DNA of 64,000 bases from Arcobacter vandammei (GTDB lineage Bacteria; Campylobacterota; Campylobacteria; Campylobacterales; Arcobacteraceae), in NCBI RefSeq assembly GCF_016106035.1, contig NZ_JADKPZ010000003.1, forward strand, positions 1 through 64,000, written 5' to 3'. Both the position numbers and the translations under genes were made by a program. Positions 25,621 through 34,824 of the stretch are shown here, piece by piece. The notes beneath the pieces are model-generated. The model ran no database searches and had not been told where the DNA came from. It was given only the letters and a program-made list of their open reading frames with translations. Numbering within the stretch: the stretch's first letter is position 1; each line of letters begins with the position of its first letter.

Positions 25621-26925
25621 TTAATATCTCAACTGATAAGTAATATCTCCAGCTCCAACACCTAAAAATATTCCCTCATCATAAGTTTTTATAATCTTAT
25701 CATCTTTTATAAGCTCTATTTTTCCCTCATAAGCTACAACTCTATCTGCAAAAATAGGATTATATCTTTCAAACTCTTTTGCAAAATCTATTTCTATTTT
25801 TTTCTCTCCTGCAACAGTCCAAATAGGCAAGATTATAAGCTCATCACATCTTTTAAAACACTCTTTAAAACCTTCCAAATTATCAGCAGTTCGTGAGTAT
25901 TTATGTGGTTGCCAAAGAACTATTCTATTGTTAAAATTTGTAAGATTATCATATAGCTCAACAGATTTCATAGTTGCTGCTATCTCTGTTGGATGATGTG
26001 CATAGTCATCAATTACCACAAATTTTTCATTTGCTTGAACTATATCAAATCGTTTTTTTATTCCTTTGTAGTTTAGAAGATTTTTTCTAATAGTTTCAAT
26101 ATCTAGCTCATTTAAAGCAGCCAAGATAGCCAAAGAGGCATTTGAAGCTATATGAAAACCAAAGCCCCAAACTTCAAAAGTCCCATAATCTTTTAAATCA
26201 AATTTTGTGCAAGGTTGCCCATCTTTTATAGTGTAGCAAAGATTTTTTATATCTTTTGATGGGTATAAATATGTTGCATCTTCAATTTTTAGTTTAGCTA
26301 TATCTTTATCTTCACCATTTACAACTCTTTTTTTTGCCAAAGATAAAAAAGTTTCATATGACTCATAAAATTTATCATAATCATAGTGATAATATTCCAT
26401 ATGTTCAGGCTCTGCATTTGTTACAACTGCACAATATGGATTTGAAAGCAAAAATGAAGCATCGCTCTCATCTGCTTCAAAAGCTAAAGTTTTATCAATA
26501 TATCTAAAATTACTTCCAAACTCTTTTGAAATTGCCCCAATTAAAGCACTACTTTGCAAAATAGTTGCCAAAATTGCCGTTGTAGTTGATTTTCCGTGAG
26601 CCCCTGCTACACAGTAGTTTCTCTTATCTCCCAAAATTATAGGCAAAGCTTCTTTTCTTGATAAAGTTCTTATTTGTTTAAGTCTAGCTTCGATTAATTC
26701 AGGGTTTTCATCTGTAACAGCAGCTGAATAAATAACTAAATCTAAATCAGGGCTAATATTTTTTGAAGCTTGTGGGCAAGATACTTTTATTCCCTCAATT
26801 TCTAGCTCTTTTGTGATACTTGAGCTTTTCATATCACTTCCACTTACACTGTGTCCATCAAAATTTAGCATTCTTGCTAGTGCTGATAATCCAATTCCAC
26901 CGATTCCTATAAAATGAACTCTCAC
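25621..26925 (-). CDS. murC: UDP-N-acetylmuramate--L-alanine ligase MurC
   Basis: A 434-residue cytoplasmic ligase that adds the first residue of the peptidoglycan stem peptide, using ATP. The N-terminal UDP-binding loop is IGIGGIGLSALARML; the ATP loop is VAGAHGKSTTTAILATIL; EADESDASFL and IDDYAHHPTEI are also characteristic. It starts with GTG overlapping the TAG stop of the preceding gene, with GGAGAG upstream, so the two are translationally coupled. It lies outside any mur cluster. Confidence 0.96.
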   Translation of the reverse strand: MRVHFIGIGGIGLSALARMLNFDGHSVSGSDMKSSSITKELEIEGIKVSCPQASKNISPDLDLVIYSAAVTDENPELIEARLKQIRTLSRKEALPIILGDKRNYCVAGAHGKSTTTAILATILQSSALIGAISKEFGSNFRYIDKTLAFEADESDASFLLSNPYCAVVTNAEPEHMEYYHYDYDKFYESYETFLSLAKKRVVNGEDKDIAKLKIEDATYLYPSKDIKNLCYTIKDGQPCTKFDLKDYGTFEVWGFGFHIASNASLAILAALNELDIETIRKNLLNYKGIKKRFDIVQANEKFVVIDDYAHHPTEIAATMKSVELYDNLTNFNNRIVLWQPHKYSRTADNLEGFKECFKRCDELIILPIWTVAGEKKIEIDFAKEFERYNPIFADRVVAYEGKIELIKDDKIIKTYDEGIFLGVGAGDITYQLRY

Positions 26926-27512
26926 TATTTTCTCTCCATTATTAGATGTTGTAAATTTTTATATTCAGTTTCTAAAATATCTTGATTCTCTTTTAGAAAA
27001 TCATCTATTTTGAAATTGAAATTTATTAAAAAATAACCATATTTTTCATCATTATTAATAGCATCTAAATCTACATATTCATCATAAAATTCATCAAAAT
27101 TAATATTTTTATTTAGAGAAATAATCATACAATTTATTGCATTTTTTAGGATTTCATCATCAATTATATTTGCTATTACAAATAAAAGCTCTTTTGCTCC
27201 AGAGATATTTTCATTTGTCCACTTTTCGATTGCATGTTCATATAAAGCTCTTATATAAAAGATATTTGGCTCATTTAAATCTAGCTTATCGCCTTTATTT
27301 AAAAGTTTTTCAACACTTAAAAATGATAATTTTAAAATCTCTTCATATAAAGAGTTTATTTTCTCTTCATCTAAATCTAAAACTAGCATAGAATCAAGAG
27401 TTTCATACATCAAAGCTATGTTTTTTGATTTGATAGAATTTTCTCTTGCTTCTTCTAAATATTTTAAAAATTCAGGATTAGTCCTTGCTTCATTTAGTTC
27501 ATTTTGCGTCAT
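26925..27512 (-). CDS. Conserved-looking helical protein upstream of murC, unknown
   Basis: A 195-residue acidic cytoplasmic protein, helical, with no signal or membrane segment. It could be a TPR-like helical repeat (segments such as LSVEKLLNKGDKLDLNEPNIFYIRALYEH, about 70-98). I cannot name it. Its last base overlaps the first base of murC, and the TrkA-like gene lies 15 bases upstream, so all three are one unit. Confidence 0.75.
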   Translation of the reverse strand: MTQNELNEARTNPEFLKYLEEARENSIKSKNIALMYETLDSMLVLDLDEEKINSLYEEILKLSFLSVEKLLNKGDKLDLNEPNIFYIRALYEHAIEKWTNENISGAKELLFVIANIIDDEILKNAINCMIISLNKNINFDEFYDEYVDLDAINNDEKYGYFLINFNFKIDDFLKENQDILETEYKNLQHLIMERK

Positions 27513-27527
27513 TTGTTTCCTTTTTTA

Positions 27528-28952
27528 CTATTCAGATACTGGAATTAAAATTTGATTAAATTTATTTATATCAAAAGAGATTAAGTCGCTATTTGTATAG
27601 AAAAATTTAATAAAAAATCTTTTTCTAAACATTTTTTCTTTTAGAGGTAAGATTTGTAAAATATCTTTCTGTTTTCTAAGCTCTCTTATTGGATTTTCTT
27701 GTCCTTGAATAATCTCTATTTTTTCATTAAAGATTTTCGCTAAACTCTCAAAATGGTCAAGTAATCTTATTTGATTATCTTTCTCGCCAATTGGGTCAAA
27801 ATCAAATATTTTTGTTTTTATTTTAAGTTGAGTTGCAACATCAAAAACTATTGGAGAAATTTGTTCATAAGAACCGCTTTCATTTAAAACAACACCAACA
27901 TTTTTTACAGCTTTTAAACTCTCTTTGCCAAATTTAAATATAGGTATTTTAAGGTCCAAAATATGTTTGATAGCTTCTTTATCTTTAAACATAGATAAAG
28001 TTAGCATTAACAAACCTATATTATATTTTCTACTATCTTCTTTTAATATCTCTTTGAAGCCTTTGTTTGCATAATCCATTTGTAAAATTATTGTAGGAAA
28101 ATGTTTAACTTCATCTTTTATCATCTCCATTATTTTGACTGTTGTTGGTCTTGTTACTTTGATAATTAGAAGGGAATTTTTTAACTTATTATTTAGAAAT
28201 TTTGCTTCATCTATAGCTTTTTTTACACTCTCTTCATTCTCTAAATATAGATCTAAATATAGATATATTTTACTTCCAAATGGCATAGGAAATTGACCTT
28301 GAGTTTTTCCTATAACATTATAAATATTCATTAAAACTGTTGGTTTTCCAATAACTAAAATAATATCATTTGGTTTTAAAACTAAAGTAGGAGATAAATC
28401 AAGCATTTTTTGGTTTCTATAAATTCCAAAAATTCTCCACTGTTTTTGCTCAATTGAAGCAATTGATCTATAAGCATAAGAGCTTCCAAACGGAACTCTT
28501 ATCTCCATAATCTCACCTTGTTTTAAACCAATATTTTGTGCTAAAACTGGTACATTTGGTAATCTTTCAACCATACCATTTGCTAAGACTTCAATACCTT
28601 TGTAAATATTTAGAAATTGGTCTTTTATATTTATTCCCCAATAATCTAAAATAGTAATTTGAAGATTTTTTTTGTATTCTCTTATATTTTTAATAACACT
28701 TAACATCTCATCTTTTGAGTTTAATGCCATTAGAACTTCGCTATGTATATTTTTATCTAAAACCATAGAGAGTTTAGAATTTGAAGTTGGATCAAACTTA
28801 TAAAAAGTAAAGTTTGAAGGTTTTTGAATAGGTAAAATTACATCGTTTAAATATACAACATCATAGTTATTATCGCCTGTATTTGACTCAACTATTCTTT
28901 GTAATAACTTCTTTGCAACTATTCCATCTAGTATAATTAATATTTTTTTCAT
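27528..28952 (-). CDS. TrkA-C domain nucleotide-binding protein (COG3400-like)
   Basis: A 474-residue protein. The N-terminus KKILIILDGIVAKKLLQRIV looks like a TrkA-N-type Rossmann start. A RCK/TrkA-C domain follows at about 145-215 (IMEIRVPFGSSYAYRSI, LKPNDIILVIGKP). Two further nucleotide-binding-like regions complete it. It has no ion channel, so it may be a regulatory subunit of potassium transport; this is inferred from family. I prefer the ATG at 28952 to the TTG at 28958, because the probable -10 box puts the transcript start at about 28953. Confidence 0.72.
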   Translation of the reverse strand: MKKILIILDGIVAKKLLQRIVESNTGDNNYDVVYLNDVILPIQKPSNFTFYKFDPTSNSKLSMVLDKNIHSEVLMALNSKDEMLSVIKNIREYKKNLQITILDYWGINIKDQFLNIYKGIEVLANGMVERLPNVPVLAQNIGLKQGEIMEIRVPFGSSYAYRSIASIEQKQWRIFGIYRNQKMLDLSPTLVLKPNDIILVIGKPTVLMNIYNVIGKTQGQFPMPFGSKIYLYLDLYLENEESVKKAIDEAKFLNNKLKNSLLIIKVTRPTTVKIMEMIKDEVKHFPTIILQMDYANKGFKEILKEDSRKYNIGLLMLTLSMFKDKEAIKHILDLKIPIFKFGKESLKAVKNVGVVLNESGSYEQISPIVFDVATQLKIKTKIFDFDPIGEKDNQIRLLDHFESLAKIFNEKIEIIQGQENPIRELRKQKDILQILPLKEKMFRKRFFIKFFYTNSDLISFDINKFNQILIPVSE

Positions 28953-28959
28953 GGGCAAA

Positions 28960-28965
28960 ATTATA
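28960..28965 (-). promoter_or_regulatory. -10 box predicting a nearly leaderless transcript
   Basis: TATAAT on the minus strand in context AGATATAATTTTGCCC. Transcription would start about one base before the ATG at 28952. No ribosome site is visible. Confidence 0.45.
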
Positions 28966-29055
28966 TCTTAAAAAGTTTAATAGTAGATTTTAGATAAGAT
29001 GATAACTTTAATACTCTTAGACTAAACTCTAAGTTCTCAAAGGTTTATAAAATTT

Positions 29056-30177
29056 ATGAAATTTCAAATTGACAAAACTTCAAATGGTGCTAGAGCCTGT
29101 ACTATAGAAACAGCTCATAGTACTATTTTAACTCCAGTTTTTATGCCAGTTGGTACTCAAGGAACTGTAAAAGCTCTTGATGCAAACGATATGTTAGAAA
29201 TGGGTGCAAAAATTATTTTAGGAAATACTTATCATTTGTATTTAAGACCTACAAGTAAGCTAATTAAAAAATTTGGTGGACTTCACGGTTTTTCAAAATT
29301 TCCAAACTCTTTTTTAACTGATAGTGGAGGTTTTCAAGCATTTTCACTAAGTGATAATTCAAAACCAGATGAAAATGGAATAATGTTTAAATCACATATA
29401 GACGGAAGCAAACACTACTTCACACCACAAAGTGTTTTGGATACTCAATATGAACTAAATAGCGATATTATGATGATACTAGATGATTTAGTTGCTCTTC
29501 CAAACACAAATGAGAGAATAAAAAAATCAATAGAAAGAACAACAAAATGGGCAAAAGAAGCTATTGAGTATCATATGGAGCAAAAAGCAAAAGGAGTTGG
29601 AGTTCATCAAAATATTTTTGCAATTATTCAAGGGGGAACTAGCAAAGAGTTTAGAAAACTTAGTGCTACACAACTTTGTGCTTTGAGTGATTTTGATGGT
29701 TTTGCTATTGGTGGACTTAGTGTTGGAGAACCAAACCAAGATATGTATGACACAGTAGAGTGGACTACACAATTTATGCCAGAGAATAAACCAAGATACT
29801 TAATGGGAGTAGGAACACCTGAAGATTTGATAGAAAATATCGAAAGAGGTGTTGATATGTTTGATTGTGTTATGCCAACAAGAAATGCAAGAAATGGTAC
29901 ACTTTTTACTAGTTTTGGAAGATTAAATATCAAAAAAGCGGAATTTAAAGAAGATATAAAACCAATAGACGAGAGTTGTGGATGTTACACTTGTAAAAAT
30001 TTCACAAGAGCATATTTAAATCACCTTTTAAGAGCTGGAGAAATAACATATTTTAGGTTAGCATCTTTACACAATATTTATTATTATTTGGATTTGATGA
30101 GAGAAGCTAGAAGTGCAATTTTAAATGATAATTGGGTTGAATTTAAAAAAGAGTTTTATGCTAAAAGAGGCAAATAA
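29056..30177 (+). CDS. tgt: tRNA-guanine transglycosylase Tgt
   Basis: A 373-residue enzyme that exchanges guanine for preQ1 at position 34 of GUN-anticodon tRNAs in queuosine synthesis. [10 protein letters not shown] and IGGLSVGEP form the base pocket. [12 protein letters not shown] contains the nucleophile region, and the zinc site is CGCYTC with a later histidine (YLNHLL). AAAGG precedes the ATG. Length is normal. Confidence 0.97.
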   Translation: MKFQIDKTSNGARACTIETAHSTILTPVFMPVGTQGTVKALDANDMLEMGAKIILGNTYHLYLRPTSKLIKKFGGLHGFSKFPNSFLTDSGGFQAFSLSDNSKPDENGIMFKSHIDGSKHYFTPQSVLDTQYELNSDIMMILDDLVALPNTNERIKKSIERTTKWAKEAIEYHMEQKAKGVGVHQNIFAIIQGGTSKEFRKLSATQLCALSDFDGFAIGGLSVGEPNQDMYDTVEWTTQFMPENKPRYLMGVGTPEDLIENIERGVDMFDCVMPTRNARNGTLFTSFGRLNIKKAEFKEDIKPIDESCGCYTCKNFTRAYLNHLLRAGEITYFRLASLHNIYYYLDLMREARSAILNDNWVEFKKEFYAKRGK

Positions 30178-30190
30178 ATCTTTTTTTTGA

Positions 30191-30196
30191 TAAAAT
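30191..30196 (+). promoter_or_regulatory. -10 box for gatC
   Basis: TAAAAT in the context TTGATAAAATAAAAG, about 30 bases before the gatC ATG at 30227. It falls at the edge of an upstream in-frame TTG extension, which supports the ATG. Confidence 0.4.
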
Positions 30197-30226
30197 AAAA
30201 GTTTGAAAAATTATAAAGGTACAGAA

Positions 30227-30526
30227 ATGAGTGAAATTATTGTAGATGATAAATTAATAGCAAAATTAGAAAAGCTTTCAAGTTTAAAAGTAAGAGAAGA
30301 AAATAAAGAAAAAATCAAAAGTGACATTTCTCAAATGTTGGAATTTGTAAATAACTTAAATGAAGTTGATGTTTCAAATGTAGAAGCGATTTCAAGCACT
30401 ATTGGTGGTGGAACTCCTTTTAGAGAAGATATTGCAGTTTCAAGCAAAGAGATTTCAGATGATATTTTAAAAAATGCTCCAAAAAGTGAAGATAACTACT
30501 TTGTAGTTCCAAAGATTATAGAGTAA
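30227..30526 (+). CDS. gatC: Asp/Glu-tRNA amidotransferase subunit GatC
   Basis: A 99-residue subunit of GatCAB, which converts misacylated Glu-tRNA(Gln) and Asp-tRNA(Asn). Typical features are LIAKLEKLSSLKV, MLEFVNNLNEVDVSNVE, the PFREDIA segment and the VVPKIIE end. The ATG at 30227 has AAAGG upstream; an in-frame TTG at 30203 is less likely. The ArsC-like gene follows 3 bases after its stop. gatA and gatB are elsewhere. Confidence 0.9.
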   Translation: MSEIIVDDKLIAKLEKLSSLKVREENKEKIKSDISQMLEFVNNLNEVDVSNVEAISSTIGGGTPFREDIAVSSKEISDDILKNAPKSEDNYFVVPKIIE

Positions 30527-30529
30527 GCT

Positions 30530-30871
30530 ATGATAAAAGTTTATGGTATAAAAACTTGCGGAAGTGTAAGAAATGCTTTGAAATTTTTCAAAGACCAAAA
30601 TACTGAAGTTGAGTTTGTAGATTTCAAAACTTACACTCCAAATAAAGAACAATTAGAAGATTGGACAAAAAAAGTTGATATAAATATACTTTTTAATAGC
30701 AAAGGTACAAAATACAAAACTCTTGGATTAAAAGAGTTAAACTTAGATGAAAATGGAAAAAAAGAGTGGTTAATAAAAGAGCCAATGCTTTATAAAAGAC
30801 CTGTTATTGAATATGGTAACAAAGTGATTGTTGCTTGGGATGAAGAAGAGTATAAGAAGATTTTTTTATAG
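30530..30871 (+). CDS. ArsC/Spx-family thioredoxin-fold protein
   Basis: A 113-residue protein of the ArsC/YffB/Spx group. The start VYGIKTCGSVRNALKFF keeps the single active-site cysteine (C10), and KRPVIEYGNKVIVAWDEEEYKKIF is the typical C-terminal strand-helix region. It has no CxxC pair, so it resembles YffB/MgsR-like proteins more than a thioredoxin. Arsenate reduction is unproven; there are no ars genes nearby. It is co-transcribed with gatC. Confidence 0.8.
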   Translation: MIKVYGIKTCGSVRNALKFFKDQNTEVEFVDFKTYTPNKEQLEDWTKKVDINILFNSKGTKYKTLGLKELNLDENGKKEWLIKEPMLYKRPVIEYGNKVIVAWDEEEYKKIFL

Positions 30872-30884
30872 ATTTTCTTTCTAT

Positions 30885-30935
30885 TTTTCAATCTATTGAA
30901 AAAAATGTGATATAATCTTTTCAATAGATTGAAAA
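30885..30935 (+). promoter_or_regulatory. Promoter with two mirror-image palindromic operators
   Basis: Box 1 (30885-30902, TTTTCAATCTATTGAAAA) and box 2 (30918-30935, TTTTCAATAGATTGAAAA) are exact reverse complements of each other. Each is itself a dyad of TTTTCAAT and ATTGAAAA around two central bases. A perfect TATAAT -10 lies between them at 30911-30916. Box centres are 33 bases apart, about three DNA turns. Box 1 covers the -35 region and box 2 the expected start point, so a bound dimer pair should block transcription. Confidence 0.75.
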
Positions 30936-30943
30936 GGAATATT

Positions 30944-32128
30944 ATGAATTTAGATAAACTATTTGAGTTATCAAATCTTTTTTTCTCACTTCCCACACCA
31001 AAACACAAAAGATATTTATTTGAAAAGATAGATAAAAACTCCAAACATATTGCAATTTTAGGTCAAAGAGGAGTAGGAAAAACTACTCTTTTAAGACAAA
31101 TTGCAAATGAATACAACTATTTACAAACTCAAATTTTATATATAAGTGCTGATAGTGTTGCAGATTCCCTTTTTGAACTTGCAAAAGAGTTTAGTCTTTT
31201 TGGTGGAAAATTATTAATAATTGATGAAATTCACAAAGCTAGTAATTTTGCACAAGAAATAAAAATGATTTATGATTTTTTAGATATAAAACTTATATTT
31301 TCTGGTTCATCTGCTTTAGAGATTGAAAATAGTAAAGTAGATTTAAGTAGAAGAGTGCTTTTCTATAGATTAAATTCTTTGTCTTTTAGAGAGTTTTTGG
31401 CTATAAAATTTGATTTTGATTTTAAGCCTTTAAGTCTTGAAGAGCTACTTAATAATCACCAAAATATAGCTATGGAGCTTAAAAAATCTTTTAATCCTTT
31501 GGAATATTTCAAACTTTATAAAGAGTTTGGTTCTTATCCATTTTTTACAGAAGGTGAAATGGCTTATAATTTAAGATTAAATGAGATTTTAAATATTATC
31601 CTTGATAGTGAAGTTGCAACTATTTACAATGTAGAAAGTGAAAAAATAAATACAATAAGAAAACTTTTGCACCTACTTTGTAGTAGTGTTCCTATGGAGT
31701 TAAATATCCAAAATTTAGCTAACAATGCACAAATTAGTAGAAATACTATGTATTCATACTTTTATTATCTTCAAAAAGCAGATTTAATAGAGATAATTGG
31801 TGGAGATTTTTCAAATAAAAAATTGTTAAATAAACCAGATAAAATATATCTTGAGAATATAAATCTATACAATATTCTATGTTCAAACAAAAATAGTGGA
31901 AATCAAAGAGAGAGTTTTTTTGTATCTCAAGTGAAAATTTATAACAATTTAAAATATGCAAAAATGGGTGATTTTGTAGTAAATGATAAATATATCTTTG
32001 AAATTGGTGGAAAAAACAAAGATTTTTCTCAAATCAAAGATTTAGAAAATAGCTTTTTGGCTCTTGATGATATTGAAATTGGGTTTAAAAATAAAATCCC
32101 ACTTTGGTTATTTGGGTTTTTGTATTGA
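30944..32128 (+). CDS. AAA-type ATPase with winged helix and DUF4143-like C-terminus
   Basis: A 395-residue protein. Walker A is GQRGVGKTT (40-48), Walker B LLIIDE (90-95), with a sensor-like FSGSSALEIE (119-128). A helix-turn-helix region spans about 250-285 (NIQNLANNAQISRNTMYSYF). The C-terminal part has a possible PD-(D/E)xK-like nuclease remnant (GDFVVNDKYIFEIGGKN, 342-358). Family members are common but functionally unassigned. The ATG at 30944 has AAGGA upstream; an in-frame extension to 30929 would begin inside the operator. It appears monocistronic and tightly controlled. Confidence 0.8.
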   Translation: MNLDKLFELSNLFFSLPTPKHKRYLFEKIDKNSKHIAILGQRGVGKTTLLRQIANEYNYLQTQILYISADSVADSLFELAKEFSLFGGKLLIIDEIHKASNFAQEIKMIYDFLDIKLIFSGSSALEIENSKVDLSRRVLFYRLNSLSFREFLAIKFDFDFKPLSLEELLNNHQNIAMELKKSFNPLEYFKLYKEFGSYPFFTEGEMAYNLRLNEILNIILDSEVATIYNVESEKINTIRKLLHLLCSSVPMELNIQNLANNAQISRNTMYSYFYYLQKADLIEIIGGDFSNKKLLNKPDKIYLENINLYNILCSNKNSGNQRESFFVSQVKIYNNLKYAKMGDFVVNDKYIFEIGGKNKDFSQIKDLENSFLALDDIEIGFKNKIPLWLFGFLY

Positions 32129-32135
32129 TTTTTGA

Positions 32136-32158
32136 GTTGTCAAGTAAAACTTGACAAC
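32136..32158. terminator. Hairpin between convergent AAA ATPase and cysS genes
   Basis: A 9-base perfect stem (GTTGTCAAG against CTTGACAAC) with a 5-base loop, in the 46-base gap. T-runs flank it on the minus strand only loosely. Confidence 0.55.
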
Positions 32159-32174
32159 AATCTAAAAATAAAAA

Positions 32175-33578
32175 CTATCTATACTCCCAAACAACTCCCG
32201 AAGCCGTATCCATAATTGAAATATCCATAGAGTTTAACTCATCTCTGATACTATCTGCTTTTGCAAAATCTTTATCTTTTTTTGCTTCATTTCTTTGTGA
32301 AATTAAGTTTTCAATTTTCTCTTTAGTTTTCTCATCTATTCCAAATTGAAAATAAGAGTAAGCATCGCTTCCACCAAAACCTAAAATATTTTCTATAAAC
32401 TCAAGATTTGAAACTATCTCTTGTTTTAAGTTTTTATCTTTTGGATTTTTATCTAAATTCTCATTTGAATTATTTATAAATTCATCGATAATTGAAAGAG
32501 CTAAAGATGTGTTTAAATCATCATTTAAAGCTTCTAAAATATCACTTTTAAACTTCTCATCTACTTTTGAACCAGATATTCCATAAACTCTTTTTTTAAC
32601 TCTATAAAGTTTATCAAGTCGTTTTTTACTAGCGATTAAATCTTCTTCATTGAAATTGATATTTGCTCTATATGAAGTGCTTAAAAGATAAAATCTTACA
32701 ACTTCTCCACTATACGATTTTAAAACATCTTTTAGGAAAAATGAGTTACCCAAAGATTTACTCATTTTTTCACCATTTATATTGACAAAACCATTGTGTA
32801 GCCAATATTTTGCAAGATTTTGTCCACTTGCACATCTTGTTTGACTAGCTTCATTTTCGTGGTGTGGAAAAAGTAAGTCTGCACCTCCACAATGAATATC
32901 AATTTGATAAGACTCATCTTTGTAGGCTAAATGTTTATCAATCATAGCACTACACTCAATATGCCATCCAGGGCGACCTTTACCAAAATTTGAAGCAAAA
33001 CTTACATCATCTGCTTTTTCAAATTTCCATAGAGCAAAATCTGAGCTATTTCTTTTTTCTTTGTTTATTTCAACTCTTGCAAGTGAGTTTTCATCACTAG
33101 CTTGATGCGATAAAGAGCCATAAAACTTATCTTTTGAAACATCAAAATATACACTATCAAGAGTTTTATATGCTATATCTTTTGAAAGTAAATTTTCAAT
33201 CATCTCTTTCATAGCTTCAAGATTAGCTGTTGCTTTTGGCTCAAAAGAGTTTGGTAAAATATTTAAAGAGTTCATATCATTTTTATAGGCATTTATATAA
33301 AAACTTGTAATCTCTTCAAGAGATTTTCCACTCTCATTCATCTTTTTGATAATCTTATCATCAATATCTGTAAAATTTTTTGCCATAAAAACTTCATAGC
33401 CATTTGCTTTTAAAACTCTATGAAGCAGATCAAAAGCAATAGCACTTCTTGCATGTCCTAAATGTGAATTATCATAAACAGTTGGTCCACAAACATAGAT
33501 TTTTACAATATCTTTTTTTAAAGATATAAACTCTACTTTTGATTTTTTTGATGAGTCGTAAAAATATATCTTTTTCAT
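32175..33578 (-). CDS. cysS: Cysteinyl-tRNA synthetase
   Basis: A 467-residue class I synthetase. The CGPTVYDNSHLGHARSAIAFD region contains a zinc cysteine and the HIGH-type motif HLGH; the KMSKS loop is intact (EKMSKSLGNS). GWHIECSAM and HCGGADLLFPHHENE carry the other zinc ligands. The C-terminal helical part binds the tRNA anticodon. It starts 1 base after the nusA stop, so the two are co-transcribed. Confidence 0.97.
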   Translation of the reverse strand: MKKIYFYDSSKKSKVEFISLKKDIVKIYVCGPTVYDNSHLGHARSAIAFDLLHRVLKANGYEVFMAKNFTDIDDKIIKKMNESGKSLEEITSFYINAYKNDMNSLNILPNSFEPKATANLEAMKEMIENLLSKDIAYKTLDSVYFDVSKDKFYGSLSHQASDENSLARVEINKEKRNSSDFALWKFEKADDVSFASNFGKGRPGWHIECSAMIDKHLAYKDESYQIDIHCGGADLLFPHHENEASQTRCASGQNLAKYWLHNGFVNINGEKMSKSLGNSFFLKDVLKSYSGEVVRFYLLSTSYRANINFNEEDLIASKKRLDKLYRVKKRVYGISGSKVDEKFKSDILEALNDDLNTSLALSIIDEFINNSNENLDKNPKDKNLKQEIVSNLEFIENILGFGGSDAYSYFQFGIDEKTKEKIENLISQRNEAKKDKDFAKADSIRDELNSMDISIMDTASGVVWEYR

Positions 33579-33579
33579 A

Positions 33580-34758
33580 CTATTTAAATAGTGCCTCTAG
33601 GCTTGATGTATCAGTTGTTTTCTCTTCATTTTCACTTGTTGTTTGAGTTGAAGAATTAATACTTGTAGTTGATGCAACTTCAACTAGCTCAATATCATAT
33701 TTTGTAAGCATTGAAGCTAATCTAATATTTAAACCATCTTTTCCTATAGCTTTTGATTTTTGATCACTATTTATTGTAACAATAGCTTTACCTTTTTCAC
33801 CATTTTTTGGCTCAAGTTCTATTTTTACACTATTTACAAGTGCAGGACTTAAAGCTCTTGCTACAAACATTTCAGGAACAGTTGAATACTCAACACAATC
33901 TATACTCTCTTTACTTAATTGTGAAGAAACAGCATTTATTCTAACACCTTTTACTCCAACAATTGCTCCTATTGGATCTATTTGTTCACTTGTTGTGCTT
34001 AAAGCAATTTTAGACCTAGTTCCTGGAATTCTAGCACTTGCTTCGATTGTTATTTTTCCATCTTTAAGTTCAGGAACTTCTAAAGCTAAAAGACTCTCTA
34101 AGAATTTTGGACTTGTTCTTGAAAGTTCAACTATAAGTCCTAAATTTTTATCAATATTTACACCTCTTACAACTGCTTTTAAAGTATCTCCTACTTTAAA
34201 TTTTTCACCTTTTATTCTATTTTTTCTTAATAAAACACCTTTAATCTCACCAATTTCAATAAAAGTACTCTCATTTTTATCGACTCTTGAAACAACTCCA
34301 ATTACAGTTTTTCCAATTTTTTCTTTATATTTTGAAAGAATATTTTCTTCTACAAATCTTTGAAGTCTATATTCAAAATTGCTTGAAAGAATTGTTGCTG
34401 CATTTCTTCCCATATTTTCAAACTCTAATTCATAACTTAGAAAATCTCCAATTTCTAAATCTGAATTTATATCTTTTGCAGCTTCAATACTAATATAGTT
34501 TTCACTATTTATATTATTTCCTTCTTCATCTTTTGCATCACCAAAAAGTCTTCTATCTTCATCCGCAATTACTTCTATTTTTTGAAGAAGCACTAATTTT
34601 TTATTTGTTCTATCAATTTTTGCATCAAAAACCAAAGTATGATCTACCATTTTTTGAGCTGTTTTGATTAGAGCTTCTTTTAAAGCATTTTCAACATCAT
34701 CAATTTTTAAACCTTTTTCATATGCTATAGAATCTAAAATATCTATTATTTTATCCAT
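33580..34758 (-). CDS. nusA: Transcription termination/antitermination factor NusA
   Basis: A 392-residue RNA polymerase-binding factor. Order: N-terminal polymerase-binding domain (1 to about 130), S1 domain (about 140-205), then two KH domains (landmarks GARSKIAL-like ARIPGTRSKIALST, GAIVGVKGVRINAVSSQL, AIGKDGLNIRLAS). A Ser/Thr-rich tail ends the protein. The ATG at 34758 has AAGGAT upstream; an in-frame start at 34782 would fall in the leader hairpin. Its leader contains an 8-base-stem hairpin. Confidence 0.95.
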   Translation of the reverse strand: MDKIIDILDSIAYEKGLKIDDVENALKEALIKTAQKMVDHTLVFDAKIDRTNKKLVLLQKIEVIADEDRRLFGDAKDEEGNNINSENYISIEAAKDINSDLEIGDFLSYELEFENMGRNAATILSSNFEYRLQRFVEENILSKYKEKIGKTVIGVVSRVDKNESTFIEIGEIKGVLLRKNRIKGEKFKVGDTLKAVVRGVNIDKNLGLIVELSRTSPKFLESLLALEVPELKDGKITIEASARIPGTRSKIALSTTSEQIDPIGAIVGVKGVRINAVSSQLSKESIDCVEYSTVPEMFVARALSPALVNSVKIELEPKNGEKGKAIVTINSDQKSKAIGKDGLNIRLASMLTKYDIELVEVASTTSINSSTQTTSENEEKTTDTSSLEALFK

Positions 34759-34779
34759 GATTATCCTTAGTTTTTTTGA

Positions 34780-34809
34780 CATTGAAATGTAAAATTATGA
34801 TTTTCAATG
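34780..34809 (-). promoter_or_regulatory. Hairpin in the nusA leader
   Basis: CATTGAAA (34780-34787) pairs with TTTCAATG (34802-34809), an 8-base perfect stem with a 14-base loop. It ends about 20 bases before the nusA start and just ahead of its ribosome site AAGGAT. No T-run follows on the minus strand, so an mRNA-stability or translation role is more likely than termination. Confidence 0.4.
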
Positions 34810-34824
34810 TGAGTGTAGATAGGG

